Part shown: positions 42,004-52,879 of the stretch, piece by piece | How positions within the stretch are numbered: the stretch's first letter is position 1 | Layout: each line of letters starts with the position of its first letter | Source of the DNA: Epithemia pelagica | Lineage: Eukaryota; Bacillariophyta; Bacillariophyceae; Surirellales; Surirellaceae | DNA: 64,000 bases | Assembly (NCBI GenBank): GCA_946965045.2 | Contig: OX337230.1 | Location: forward strand, 3,906,001-3,970,000 | Reading direction: 5' to 3' | Program-made: the position numbers and the translations under genes | The notes under the pieces: model-generated | What the model saw: the letters and a program-made list of their open reading frames with translations, nothing else | Told to the model about the DNA's origin: nothing | Databases searched by the model: none

Positions 42004-43263
42004 ATGAAGACTTGTAGTTGCGGCCTGTTCTTCCATGTCACTGCCATTCTTGCTCTTTTCCCGCAAGTGACGACAAGTTTCCAATGTTCCTCCTGGCATG
42101 GTGAAAAACCAGTGCCCCTTCGACAAAGACGATTTGCGGGCCACACTCCCCAGCAGGGGATTGCTCCATCATTTGGGGTTGTTCCGAACGACCATGCACC
42201 ACAACACCAGCATCCTTTTGGGGGACGGGTCAATCCGTCCTTGTCGTCCAGTCGAGTACGAACAAGGCTCGGACTTTCCATGGCATCGCTAGGAGAACCA
42301 ATCACGTCTTTGGCGTCGTCCTTATTCCGAACCTCGGGCAGTGTACCGTTTATCCAAGCCTTTGGGGTGAATGCCGTTTTGTTTGCCGTCTTGTCCCGCA
42401 AACTGTCGACCATGTTAACACCGACGGGGTTTGTTCATGCCTTGGCCTTGGGCAGTTCCTTGTGGGCCACCTTGGGTGTTTCGGGATGGTTGTATTGTGT
42501 GGCCTATCTGTTTTTGGGGCAAGCCGTCACCAAGGTTCGATTTGCGGAAAAACAAAAGGCTGGACTGGCCGAAGGTCGGGGTGGACGACGGGGTCCTGAA
42601 AATGTCTGGTACGTATTAGAGCAACTTGTTGTTGTTGTTGTTGGTTTTGGTTTTGTGCTTTGGAACGACTCGACGACGACGGAGTGACAAGACGCCTACT
42701 ACTGTCGTTACTGGACAGACTTTGGGATTGCAACGTCTCATGTTTGCCGTGTGCACCCACCAATTCTATTGTACAGGGGCAGTGCCGCGACGGGCTTGCT
42801 CTGTGCCATTTGTTCCGTACAGGGCCCCGTCTTGTGGGGGATTCGATCGGAACTATTCGTCTTGGGGTATGTGGCATCGATTGCGACCAAATTGGCTGAT
42901 ACCTTTGCTTCCGAAATTGGCAAGGCCTATGGGAAGACCACCTTTTTGATTACCACCTTGGAACGTGTTCCGGCCGGTACAGAAGGAGCCGTATCGGTGG
43001 AAGGGACGGCCGCATCCGTGGTGGGTGGATTGCTCCTCAGTTTGGTCGCCCATGGATTGGGCTTGATTGGGAGCAGTTGGACGGCGGTAGCTCTTTCGAC
43101 CGTGGCCGCCTTTGTAGCGACCAATGTGGAAAGTTTGATTGGTGCCACCTTGCAAGAAAAAGAGGGATTGCAATGGATGACGAATGAAGTGGTCAATTTT
43201 ATCAACACGTTTATTGGAGCCACCTTGGCCATGGTGGGAGGCATGGCACTTTTGTCTCTCTAA
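42004..43263 (+). CDS. DUF92/TMEM19 family, VTE6-like (phytyl-phosphate kinase)
   Basis: Two exons, 42004-42608 and 42777-43263, giving 363 residues; the splice creates ENVWGSAATGLLCA. The start MKTCSCGLFFHVTAILALFP with TTSFQC is a secretory signal followed by a plastid transit region, as in diatom plastid proteins. The membrane body carries the family's signature SIATKLADTFASEIGKAYGK, followed by TTLERVPAGTEGAVSVEGTA and AFVATNVESLIGATLQEKEG, with about seven hydrophobic helices. Plant and cyanobacterial VTE6 convert phytyl phosphate to phytyl diphosphate for tocopherol and phylloquinone synthesis in the chloroplast. The assignment rests on the motifs. Confidence 0.9.
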
Positions 43264-44376
43264 AAACAGAGAACTACCTACCTAGGAGTACTCCTAGTAG
43301 GAAAGGTTAGTAGTCGGTAGCAAGTAGGAACGCGAAGGACTTTGTCGCAGGAGTGCCAAGGATCCACCATAGACTCCTCTACAAGGAGAAGAAGTATATC
43401 TTCTAAGGTACTCCTACTCGTAACGTTCTGTAGAGATTTGATGCACAAGATGTAAGAATTCAAGAAGTTGACAGAGCAGGCAAACATGAAGAGGACATGG
43501 GCACTCCTGGAACGATACGTTGGGGCAGTGGTGATTGCGTCATCTTTTCTCCCGCTGTGGCCCGCAGACGAGACGATAGGATCCATCCACCGCTTCCATG
43601 GCCACCGAACTTTCATTGCTCGCGATCATTTCCCTCTCTTGGATCGGATGATACGTGGACACGACGATCCCAAGTGTTACCTTGTGTTTCTCTAGAGATT
43701 CCCAGCTCTCACAATAATGTCGTTGCTGGATCGTGCGCCGCATTTTTGGAATGGTCGCCCGGTGTTTCTGGGTCTGGCCAAGCGCAAGGACAACACAAAC
43801 ACATGGGTACACCACAATACAATAAAATTATTCTCTCCATCAAAGACTTGAAGCGAAGATGGTGAAATGTCTATGTGTCGTGTCGTGTGGGTTGGCATGG
43901 AAATTGGCCACCGAGCGACACAAACTTTTGGACGCACACGACTTGCCAAAATTTCCAGCGTCTGCGACCAGTATCGTTCAATACATCTCTCTTTACTCAC
44001 CGAAGCAAAATACACATGAGTAGTGTCTTGGCGCGCCGGCATTTCTTTCGATTCCTGCGCGGCCGGTGGATCTTGGCTGATTTCTCGGCTGATTTCTCCC
44101 TCTATTGTCGATTAGAGGTTTGGATTATGGTGTCGCCATTATACCACCATCAAGGTCTACGTAGCCACGTTGAGATTACATGAAGTAGTTTGGTGGCGAC
44201 GCTTCAATCCAACGAGGGACCTCTTGTGGTAAAGCGCATGGAGTTGTCTCGTGTTGATTTGAGGCACAGTTGTCCTGGTTTGATAGTTTCGAGTCCTTTG
44301 GAACACGACATTCAATTCACACCACCACACCACCACACCACTTGTACGAAATCAAACACAACGACGACGAGAAACC
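43264..44376. other. No confident gene
   Basis: Starts with a near-perfect palindrome CTAGGAGTACTCCTAG at about 43285. Short ORFs on both strands show no recognisable domain. The last 200 bases include CACCACACCACCACACCAC low complexity and are probably the promoter of the truncated gene at 44377. Confidence 0.4.
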
Positions 44377-44646
44377 ATGGCGGCCACCACGAGCGATTTT
44401 AGTTATGATGAAAGTCTGCATCCACCCGCCATTGTCCACATTCCCGAAGAGTTTGTTCCCGATGACCCAGCCTCTCCGGGTCACATTGATTCTCCCTTGT
44501 CCTCCCCTCCCAATTCACCCAATGCCTGGGATATACGAGAGTTGGGAAACGACGAAGAAGACGAAGAAGAAGAAGACAACAAGCACAATCACTTGCAACA
44601 GCCACCCTTGTCCTTGCCCGAACTCAATCATTCCACAGCCACCAAT
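44377..44646 (+). pseudogene. 5' end of an acidic protein gene, cut by the duplicated block
   Basis: The ATG at 44377 (AAACCATGG) begins MAATTSDFSYDESLHPPAIV, then Pro/Ser-rich and strongly acidic sequence (NDEEDEEEEDN). After NHSTATNC the sequence becomes that of the leader/coiled-coil block (identity with 10153 onward begins at about 44647). The original gene was therefore broken by the block arriving here. Function unknown. Confidence 0.6.
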
Positions 44647-44864
44647 TGCAGCTCGTTCATCTTCTGTTTAATGCCGTTCATCTTCTGGTTCATTTCATTA
44701 AACAGACTTTTCATCTCAATCATGTTTTCGCGCAAACCACTCTTCGTTGCATAATTGTCTTCTGTTCCGAGGGTGGACTTTGTGCGGTGTCCGCTTACAC
44801 ACAGACGAGCACAACAGTGCTTGACGCGACTGTGGGATATACGCTTTGGAAGGTATCGAAACAT
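44628..44864 (-). pseudogene. Leader/coiled-coil type A gene, truncated
   Basis: Leader and first helix are as at 10368 (leader, then TLGTEDNYATKSGLRENMIE and KSLFNEMNQKMNGIKQKMNE). At 44646 it runs into the unrelated gene at 44377 and stops after QLVAVE. The transmembrane and heptad parts are missing. It marks the left breakpoint of the duplicated block. Confidence 0.8.
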
Positions 44865-45454
44865 GGTGGACTATCGCGGGTTCTTTCGAATGTATCGCAG
44901 GAAGGAAAACTGTGGGCTCACAAAAAATGTTCTCTGCGGGTGACGGGAAAGTGGCAAGTCTGAGAGAGAGCCACTTTTGAAGCGCCACGAGAGTCAAGAT
45001 TGATTGACAGTCGTACGATCCACTATAACTCAAACTGTACAGACCGCCTCCTCAACACACAACAATCGTACGATCCACTATAACTCAAACTGTACAGACC
45101 GCCTCCTCCATGTCTACCAGTATAAAGTATATAGTAGGAGTAGTAGATATATTCATATCCTGAGGTGACGGACGGGGCACACAACTCCCGACGCACACCA
45201 CAACAATGGAATATCAAAAATATCAAGCTTCACTGTTCACTGTTCCCGTTCTTTTGGGTTTGCGTGCAGGCGCCTCTTCGTCCAAACACTCTCGACTCTC
45301 TGGAGCTCCTGCAGTCTTTTCGTGGCGCAGCAAAAGTGGACGTCTCCTCTCTCCCTCAGACTTGCCACTTTCCCGTCACCCGCAGAGAACATTTTTTGTG
45401 AGCCCACAGTTTTCCTTCCTGCGATACATTCGAAAGAACCCGCGATAGTCCACC
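44865..45454. promoter_or_regulatory. Head-to-head cassette 2
   Basis: Same inverted-repeat divergent region as 10369-10939 but flipped. The side with two direct repeats (GTACGATCCACTATAACTCA ...) faces the minus gene, and the upstream ORF MEYQKYQASL...RKNPR (45206-45448, plus) faces the plus gene and ends six bases before its ATG. Confidence 0.6.
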
Positions 45455-45991
45455 ATGTTTCGATACCTTCCAAAGCGTATATCCCACAGTCGCGTCAAGC
45501 ACTGTTGTGCTCGTCTGTGTGTAAGCGGACACCGCACAAAGTCCACCCTCGGAACAGAAGACAATTATGCAACGAAGAGTGGTTTGCGCGAAAACATGAT
45601 TGAGATGAAAAGTCTGTTTAATGAAATGAACCAGAAGATGAACGAGCTGCATTTTCAAAGCAACAAGACGCAGCAGGGTTTTATGCTCGCACAGTCGGGA
45701 CTCCTTGCAACACTAATGATCGCGCTACACGGTATGTCCGACTCTCAATTACAACATTACTCGGAGAATTTTTCTAAACGAATCGAAGCACAAGATGCTC
45801 GTTTTGAAGCACAAAATGATAAATTGCAAGCTCAGGATCGGATATTGGACGCCCAGGATTCCAAAATCCAAGCACAAGATGCTCGCTTTGATTCACAGAA
45901 TGATAAAATCGAAGCTCAGGACCGAAAATTGGACGCACAGGATTCCCAAATCCGAGCACAAGACAAGCTTATTGCGTCCAGGAGCAAGTAA
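45455..45991 (+). CDS. Leader/coiled-coil family protein, type A, copy 2
   Basis: 178 residues: leader (1-30), short Met/Asn helix lacking the GIKQKMN insert of the 10368 copy, transmembrane helix GFMLAQSGLLATLMIALHGM, and nine AQD-type heptads ending SRSK. Differs from the 9811-10368 product at scattered positions (for example SDSQLQ for SNSKIQ). It is paired head-to-head with a truncated member and lies tail-to-tail with a HIG1 gene at 46287. Confidence 0.75.
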   Translation: MFRYLPKRISHSRVKHCCARLCVSGHRTKSTLGTEDNYATKSGLRENMIEMKSLFNEMNQKMNELHFQSNKTQQGFMLAQSGLLATLMIALHGMSDSQLQHYSENFSKRIEAQDARFEAQNDKLQAQDRILDAQDSKIQAQDARFDSQNDKIEAQDRKLDAQDSQIRAQDKLIASRSK

Positions 45992-46286
45992 GGCTCTTGG
46001 TGAAGCAAGAAAGGCTCTTTGTAGTTTCTTCATCTTGGGTCGGGGCGTCGTTTCAAGCATCAATCTCGTTCTCTGAGTTGTGCTTAGTAGGGCAGTTTTT
46101 AACGGCAGATTGTACTATAGCATTGATATTACTTTCCTCCTCCAAGCATAAAACACGGTCCATCTACAACTGGATTGCCTCATGAGGTTTGTCTATCTTC
46201 TCCTACAATTGACAACTGGAAGACGCGTCTCTCGCCCTTTTCCAGGATAGAATTCAGGACACCTAATAGATAAAGTATTGTGTACC

Positions 46287-47568
46287 TTAGGAACTGGCCG
46301 TGACGGCCGGTGTCGACTCGTTCGTTGGAATCTCCACTGGTGACACTGTTGTTGTTGTTGTGGTTGTGGATGATGATGTTGTGGTTGGTTCCGTGTCGGT
46401 TGTCTTGGTCGATCGTTGGTTGGGTTTGCCCTTGGTTCGTCGTTTCGTCGTCCTACGAGTGGCGGTGGTCGGTTCCTTGTCGTCTTGTTGTTGTTCTACT
46501 TCGACTACGAGTTGCCGTGCTTGTGCCTGTCGCGCCTGCTGTTCGTGTTCCAATCGCCGCGTCAATTCCAATCGAATCAACTTCATTTCTTCCACCCGTT
46601 GATTGGCTTCTTGTTGGGTAATAAATTTGCCATGACGATCCATGTAATCCTTAAAGCCCATGACGGACAACAAGACTGTTCAGAGCGCAGTGTAGAAATG
46701 TTGTAGAGACACACGTGTGTGTGTCCGTAGAATGGAATGATGCAAACACAGAGATACAAGAAAGAAAGCGAGAGAACGAAGCGCGCGCACGGCGACGACC
46801 GGCATCCAATCAGGAGCAAGAAAAAGAAAGACACAAGAAGAAAACAAGCTCAGAACCAAACCAATCAGAAAAAAAAAACACAATTCGTTTGATGGCAAGG
46901 TATCCAACTCGTTTGTGTGACACGCACACATCCCTCGTTGCTACTACGAAACGACGACAAGCGCACAAAACACGTACCGCAAATGGTGGTGAATTGTCCA
47001 AAGACACGGGTATGCAAGAGTTTGATGGAGAGTTGCAAATGTTCCTTGCCGGACCGACCATACAAGATTAATCCGACACAGGGCACGGCCAAGAGGGCGA
47101 CGGTCCGCACCGGATTGGCCGAAATGTAATTGGCCACACGATGATGCAGACTCAAGGTATCACCGGGAACAATATGAACGCCCGATTTGGCAATCGATTC
47201 TTGATACAAGGAATGCAACTGCATTTCCTTGGTGGTGGCAGGGTCGGTGGTCGTAGAGGCATTGACTTGTGCTTGTTGGTGTTGTTGCTGTTCTTCGGCC
47301 CATTGAACCGTTTCGGCATGGTGTTGGGATTCGTGAGCAATTTGTTGCATGCGATCATGGACATATTGTTCCGACGTCAAGGCAAAGGCAAACAAGGCCG
47401 GCATAATGACCATGGCCGTTCGAGATTGCCAATTGGTCCGGAGCCGAAAGGCGGCATTTTGCATCGCCAGATACAAACTTCCGACGGCGGGGACCAAGAC
47501 CAAACCGCTTCGGTCATGGCTTCCTGCGATGTGGTTTGATTGCGAGATTGCGGCGTTAACGAAGTCAT
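46287..47568 (-). pseudogene. HIG1-domain protein gene, copy 1 (N-terminal frameshift)
   Basis: Same two-exon structure as the copy at 54187-55478: exon 1 47568-46978, intron with GTACGT donor, exon 2 46675-46287. A 13-base deletion just after MTSLTPQSRNQTTSQEAMTE (near 47505) shifts the frame compared with copy 2. The HIG1 region itself is intact, so a product could arise only from a later or non-AUG start. The deletion removes the codons for GLVAGG at the start of the first hydrophobic segment. Confidence 0.75.
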
Positions 47569-48280
47569 GATGATGATGCTACTACGCCGACAATGAGAGA
47601 GTGTAGGGTGTCGATACACGGAATATAGAGAGGGATGGATGGGTAGAGTTCTTCGTTCGTCGTTGGATCCAAAGGCTACACAGTCAGTCTGTTGTAGGGC
47701 CTGCTTCTCCCTTTGCCTTTGGGGTGATGGTGATATTCTGCTCTCGCCGATCGCTATGATCCTCGATTCGATTGGCAGCAGCGTCGTGTTTGGTCTCTAT
47801 TGTATCTCTCTCTCTCTCTCTCTGTCGTCTTGCTGTTGGAGAAGGTGGAGAGCAGATGACGAAGAAAAATGGACATGTGTTGTGGCGAGATGCGTGGCCG
47901 AACAACGGAACCTATGGGGGTCGCATTTTTACCGGTCGCCCATTAGACGCCGTAAAAAAGTTTTATGCTCAGTCCCGCCACGTACATAGGTCACTATCTG
48001 CGGAATCGTTTGACACCGTCCGTCCGTCAGTCCGTGCTCTCCGAAATCAGTCTGCTCGTCAGCGCTATCCGTCCATGTCAATCAATCAATATGATAATTT
48101 TGACAACCGCATCCCATTGTATGGTAAGGAATGAATGTGGCAATCGAAACGGAGAATGACCAGAGTCGTCGTCGTCGTTGTTGTGGATACATGCGGCCAC
48201 TGTCGTTTCGCTCCGTGTTGTCGAGGAGTGAAAGTGGGAAAGGAGTGAGAGTGGGAAAGGAACCACTCTGCTCGAGCCAT
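47569..48280. other. Upstream region of HIG1 copy 1; duplicated at 55479-56160
   Basis: Contains a (TC)n run at 47804-47825. A plus frame (KKNGHVLWRDAWPNNGTYGG and on, about 47860-48134) is conserved in the other copy but with differing ends; I do not recognise it and do not call a gene. Confidence 0.35.
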
Positions 48281-48292
48281 TTTATATCTATA

Positions 48293-48378
48293 TCTATGGA
48301 TTGTATCGAGCGGATTCATGTCCAGGAGTTGGAGGATTTCAACTCTTGGAGATCAATCCGTTCGATACTATCCATAGA
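48293..48378 (+). repeat. Long hairpin, family member 1
   Basis: Arms TCTATGGATTGTATCGAGCG and the reverse complement of CGTTCGATACTATCCATAGA, pairing continuing to about 40 nt with few mismatches. Confidence 0.75.
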
Positions 48379-48525
48379 AGAATACCATGGCGGAGGAATG
48401 GTCCATGTTTTGGTGTTGGAAAGCTTGTTTGTTTGTTTGTCCTTGTCGTCGTCCTATTGCTCTGTGTGTCGTGTGTGGAGGAGTGAGAGTTGAGGAGGAA
48501 CCAGCCATATATGTTATATATTGTA

Positions 48526-48620
48526 TATGGATTGTATCGAACGGATGACTGTCCAAGATTTGGCTGATTGTGCCACACATTAATATATCATGGACAGTTA
48601 TTCGTTCGATACAATCCATA
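48526..48620 (+). repeat. Long hairpin, family member 2
   Basis: TATGGATTGTATCGAACGGA(TGACTGTCCA) pairs with (TGGACAGTTA)TTCGTTCGATACAATCCATA; the two differences allow G-U pairing. About 30-bp stem, 33-nt loop. Confidence 0.8.
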
Positions 48621-49016
48621 GAATAGTTACATGGCGGCGGAGGAATTCTCTGTTGCGACCGAACGCTTGTGTATCCGTATCGTATATGGAGTGTGGATCG
48701 AACGGATGGATGTCATCGATTTGGAGTGTGCCAACTATATTGCGTTGGTACAATGGTCGTACTTGGGAGCACGGATTTTTGTTGTGTGGTCGACTGGCCA
48801 TGTGCGACTGCAGGTTGTCATCGTTAAAATGTGACCTATCCACGACCCCAAAATCAAGTCGCGCATTAGATGCGTGAAATGTCGAAACTCCAAGATCCAA
48901 AAGATACACAAAAAGTTCTCTCTCGTCGTCCGTTGTTCTGTATTTTATCCGATTCTAGAGAAAGGAGACAAGAATCCGCGACATTGCAGCAGAATCCCCA
49001 ACAGCCGCAATACACC
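48621..49016. promoter_or_regulatory. Upstream region of aminotransferase copy 2
   Basis: Holds a half-hairpin of the family (48685 onward, right arm lost) and, at 48789-48880, the segment conserved at 2225-2320 and 6382-6466. An ORF in phase with the aminotransferase starts at 48870, but it is not conserved in copy 1. Confidence 0.45.
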
Positions 49017-51235
49017 ATGGTTCGCTCGTCCTTTGTATCGTCGGGTTTCGGACTGTCACGTTCTTGCTGTGGCTCGGCGTCATTGTGGTCGTTTGGATCC
49101 TGCGGGTGGTCCTCTACTGGAATCATGGCTGCTGCTAGCAGTAGTAGTAGTGCCGAAAGGACACTGCGATCACAACGTTGGTCGTCTCCGTTGAGAGGAA
49201 CCGTGTCGTCTTGCTCGTTTTCCACCGGCAATCCCAACAACGAAAACGACGACCACCACCAAAACAAATCGACTTCTTCTTCGTCGTCGTCGTCGTCTCC
49301 CATTCGTTTGGCCCATCGCTTGGACGGGTTGGATGCCCCGACCGTCTGGCATGAATTTACGCCACTTTCCAAACAACACCAATCTATTAATTTGGGACAA
49401 GGCTTTCCCGATTGGGATCCACCCAGGTTTGTCGTGGAGGCCCTGCAAGCCGCCGTCACACACCGTCATGCCAATCAATATGCACCCTCCCAAGCCCATC
49501 CAGCCTTGGCGCAAGCCCTCGTGCACGAATATACACACCACTTGTGGTGGAACCCAACCAGCAGCGACAACGACAATGACCAGACCCCGAGTCCGGACGC
49601 GGCCTGTTTCGACTTGGATCCGACGCAACATGTGGCCACAACGGTTGGTTGTACGCAAGCCTTGTATTGTGCCTTGCAAGGATTGATCAATGCGGGAGAC
49701 GAAGTCGTCTTGTTGGAACCCGCCTTTGATATTTATCATTCGCAAGTGCGCATGGCCGGTGGTACCTGCGTCTTTGTCCCCCTGCGACCCAAACAACATA
49801 TGACACCGACCGCAAGCAGCAACGACCAAACGAAGAAGACTACTTTGGTGGACACCCCCAACGAATGGCATGCCAGTGATGTGTTTGACTTGGACTTGGA
49901 GGAATTTCAAGCCGCCTTGTCGGACCGTACCAAAGTCATTTTACTCAATACACCGCATGTAAGTCTCCTCACAATCATAATCGTACCCAGAATCGGCGCG
50001 TGTCCTGTGGTTCCTTGTTGTGTGTGTGTGTGTGTGGGTGCAAGAGGGTGTGGGTGGGTGGGTGTGCGTTTGGAGCAGAGGACGCGTTTTGGAATGGACT
50101 CCCTATACCTCTCCTGCAATTGTACATCCATGTATATGCTTTGTGGAGTTGTAAGAGACTGTGACCAAAGTACGAGATAGAAAGAGAGAGAGAGTCACGC
50201 GGTGTGTTTTGTTCCACCCCTCGTCCTCTCTCATGCTACTTGTGTACTATGTATAGAATCCTACCGGCAAGGTGTTTTCTCGGGCCGAATTGCAAGGCAT
50301 GGCGGATATTTTGCAACAACCCGAATATCAACATATTGTGGTAATTTCGGATGAAGTGTACGAACACATTGTCTTTGATCCCGACACACGACCCCACGTT
50401 TCCATGGCTACTATCCCGGGCATGTTTCATCGGACCTTGACCTTGAGTTCCTCGGGCAAAACGTAAGTATACTACAATCTCCCTCGTTTTTATTGTTGTT
50501 GTTGTTCTTGTGTGTGTGTTGGTCGTTGCATCCTCGAGTATATAGGGATAGGGATTGTGTGTGTCTGTTTTGTGGGTCTCACATCAGTTTCGAGAGGATG
50601 ATGCTTTCCTGACGTGTCTTGTTGTTGTTGGTCGTTCCTTTCTTTCTTTTTGTCTCTCACACTTGGCCATTAGGTTTTCCTGTACGGGTTGGAAAGTTGG
50701 ATGGGCGATTGGTCCTGCGCATTTGGTCCATGCTGTGACGGCCACCAATCAATGGATTACCTTTTCGGCTCCGACACCGACCCAAGATGCCATGGCGCAA
50801 GCCTTGCGTCAAGCACGAACCGAGCCCTACCACGGCCATGCCACATATTTTGACTATGTGGCCGCAGAATATCGTCGCAAACGCACCATTTTGCAAACGG
50901 CCTTGACCAACGCCGGCTTGACTCCCATTGTTCCCGATGGATCCTTTTTTGTCATGGCCGACACCTCTCAAGTCGAAATTCCCGAATCCTATTTGCATCA
51001 CGTGACACGAGCCATGCCCCTTCGGACATTGGACCAACGACGCGTGGCTCCTCGCGATTGGGCCTGTTGTCGATGGATGACCGAAACGGTGGGTGTCACG
51101 GCCATTCCACCATCAGCCTTTTATTCGACGCCCAATGTTCCCTTGGCTCAAAATTTGATTCGATTGGCCTTTTGCAAAACGGACGAGACATTGCAAGAAG
51201 CGGCCCGGCGATTGGAACAACACTTTGGAAAATGA
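49017..51235 (+). CDS. Kynurenine/glutamine-type PLP aminotransferase, copy 2
   Basis: Exons 49017-49958, 50257-50462 and 50674-51235 give 569 residues. The start at 49017 matches copy 1 (MVRSSF); the in-frame ATG at 48870 is not conserved. All fold motifs are as in copy 1 (NLGQGFPDW, HNPTGKVFSRAEL, SSSGKTFSCTGWKVGW with the PLP lysine). Differences cluster in the Ser-rich targeting region, in a loop (WWNPTSSDNDNDQTPSPD replaces the NNDKDSEDHTPSPD of copy 1) and in introns. Both copies look functional. Expected role: transamination of kynurenine, glutamine or methionine-type donors; it neighbours HIG1 and coiled-coil genes rather than pathway partners. Confidence 0.9.
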
Positions 51236-51631
51236 GAGAGAGTGGGATCCTCTCTCAAAATCCGTGCCGACGACGATAGGCATTTTCGATTGGAGAACTC
51301 TGCATATTCCCAAAGAGAGAGAGTTTTGATAGAAACACAACACCATGGAATCCAACGAAACGCTTTCAAGCATCAATCTCCATTGAGGCATATAGTTTGG
51401 AGGGAGGTGTGATGAATCGTGGCCCTCCAAAGAGTCGCTGTACTCCTGCCAAAACTAATGAATGGGAAGGACATCCCCGCGCTCGCATGAATAAGTTTAC
51501 CTAGTACAAAATAGCGTTTGACTCGAAAAGGAAGAATGATGATTTTCTTGCTCAATTGTCTATCCGAGAGTATTCCACGACCGACGCCCCGGCCCAAGAT
51601 GCAGAAACTACGAAGAGCCTCGCTGCTTGCT

Positions 51632-52066
51632 TCACTTGCTCTTGCTCTTAATAATCATATCTTGTGCTTCGATTTTGCTATCCTGGGCGTCAATTTTCCG
51701 GTCCTGGGATTCAAGCTTGTCATTTTGTGACTCAAAGCGTACATTTTGTGACTCAAAGCGTGCATCTTGTGCTTCGATTCGTTTCGAGAAACCCTCCGAC
51801 TGTCTCTGCAAATTGTTGGTGGACACATCGTGTAGAGCGATCATCAGTCCGATCATCAGTGTCCCCATTGACACCGTAAGTCCCGCTAGTCCCAACGCAG
51901 TTTGCGTCATGGTCTCGTTCATTTCCTTATTCATTTTCGTCATGGTCTCGTTCATTTGTTTAACAACTTCCTTCGGAACCGAAGAATCTTGTTGGCCAAT
52001 GGAGGACTTCCAGCGGCGTCCGAACAAATACTTTGATGAAAGCTTTTTAAAGGAGGAAGGAAACAT
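51632..52066 (-). CDS. Leader/coiled-coil family protein, type B, copy 2
   Basis: 144 residues, almost the same as the 9160-9594 product (changes such as KYLFGRR for KCLFGRR, TVSMG for TVTMG, RQSEG for RQAEG). Basic leader, Met/Asn/Glu helix, one transmembrane segment, then AQD/SQN heptads ending KSKSK. The changes are conservative, suggesting the protein is maintained. Confidence 0.7.
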   Translation of the reverse strand: MFPSSFKKLSSKYLFGRRWKSSIGQQDSSVPKEVVKQMNETMTKMNKEMNETMTQTALGLAGLTVSMGTLMIGLMIALHDVSTNNLQRQSEGFSKRIEAQDARFESQNVRFESQNDKLESQDRKIDAQDSKIEAQDMIIKSKSK

Positions 52067-52282
52067 GGTGCAACACAGGGGCGTTACCTCATGAGGCAAT
52101 CCAGTTGTAGATGGACCGTGTTTTATGCTTGGAGGAGGAAAGTAATATCAATGCTATAGTACAATCTGCCGTTAAAAACTGCCCTACTAAGCACAACTGA
52201 GAGAACGAGATTGATGCTTGAAACGACGCCCCGACCCAAGATGAAGAAACTACAAAGAGCCTTTCTTGCTTCACCAAGAGCC

Positions 52283-52879
52283 TTACTTGCTCCTGGACGC
52301 AATAAGCTTGTCTTGTGCTCGGATTTGGGAATCCTGTGCGTCCATTTTTCGGTCCTGAGCTTCGATTTTATCATTCTGTGAATCAAACCGAGCATCTTGT
52401 GCTTGGATTTTGGAATCCTGGGCGTCCAATATCCGATCCTGAGCTTGGAATTTATCATTTTGTGCTTCAAAACGAGCATCTTGTGCTTCGATTCGTTTAG
52501 AAAAATTCTCCGAGTAATGTTGTATTTTAGAGTTGGACATACCGTGTAGCGCGATCATAAGTGTTGCAAGGAGTCCCGACAGTGCGAACATAAATCCCTG
52601 CTGCGTCTTGATGCTTTGAAAATGCAGCTCGTTCATCTTCTGGTTCATTTCGTTGAATTTCTGGTTCATTTCGTTGAATTTCTGGTTCATTTCGTTGAAT
52701 TTCTGGTTCATTTCGTGGTTCAACTTCTGGTTCATTTCGTGCAAGAGATTTTTCATCTCCTTCATAGAATTGTCCTCTCTTTCCATGGTGGACTTGGAGC
52801 GGCGTTCGCTTACACACAGACGAGCACAACAGTGCTTGACGCGACTGTGGGATATACGCTTTGGAAGGTATCGAAACAT
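52283..52879 (-). CDS. Leader/coiled-coil family protein, type A, expanded first helix
   Basis: 198 residues. The leader is shared to about residue 24, then SERRSKSTMEREDNSMKEMK replaces the usual sequence. The first helix contains tandem seven-residue repeats (NEMNQKF three times, plus related units; DNA unit GGTTCATTTCGTTGAATTTCT at 52640-52740). The transmembrane helix GFMFALSGLLATLMIALHG and the heptad tail match the 9811-10368 product. Repeat-number change in the N-terminal helix is the main difference between copies. Paired head-to-head with 53464. Confidence 0.75.
   Translation of the reverse strand: MFRYLPKRISHSRVKHCCARLCVSERRSKSTMEREDNSMKEMKNLLHEMNQKLNHEMNQKFNEMNQKFNEMNQKFNEMNQKMNELHFQSIKTQQGFMFALSGLLATLMIALHGMSNSKIQHYSENFSKRIEAQDARFEAQNDKFQAQDRILDAQDSKIQAQDARFDSQNDKIEAQDRKMDAQDSQIRAQDKLIASRSK

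Noticed and set aside
48870-49016. Upstream in-frame extension of aminotransferase copy 2
   Set aside because: The corresponding DNA in copy 1 is not open in the same frame, so the start at 49017 shared by both copies is preferred.
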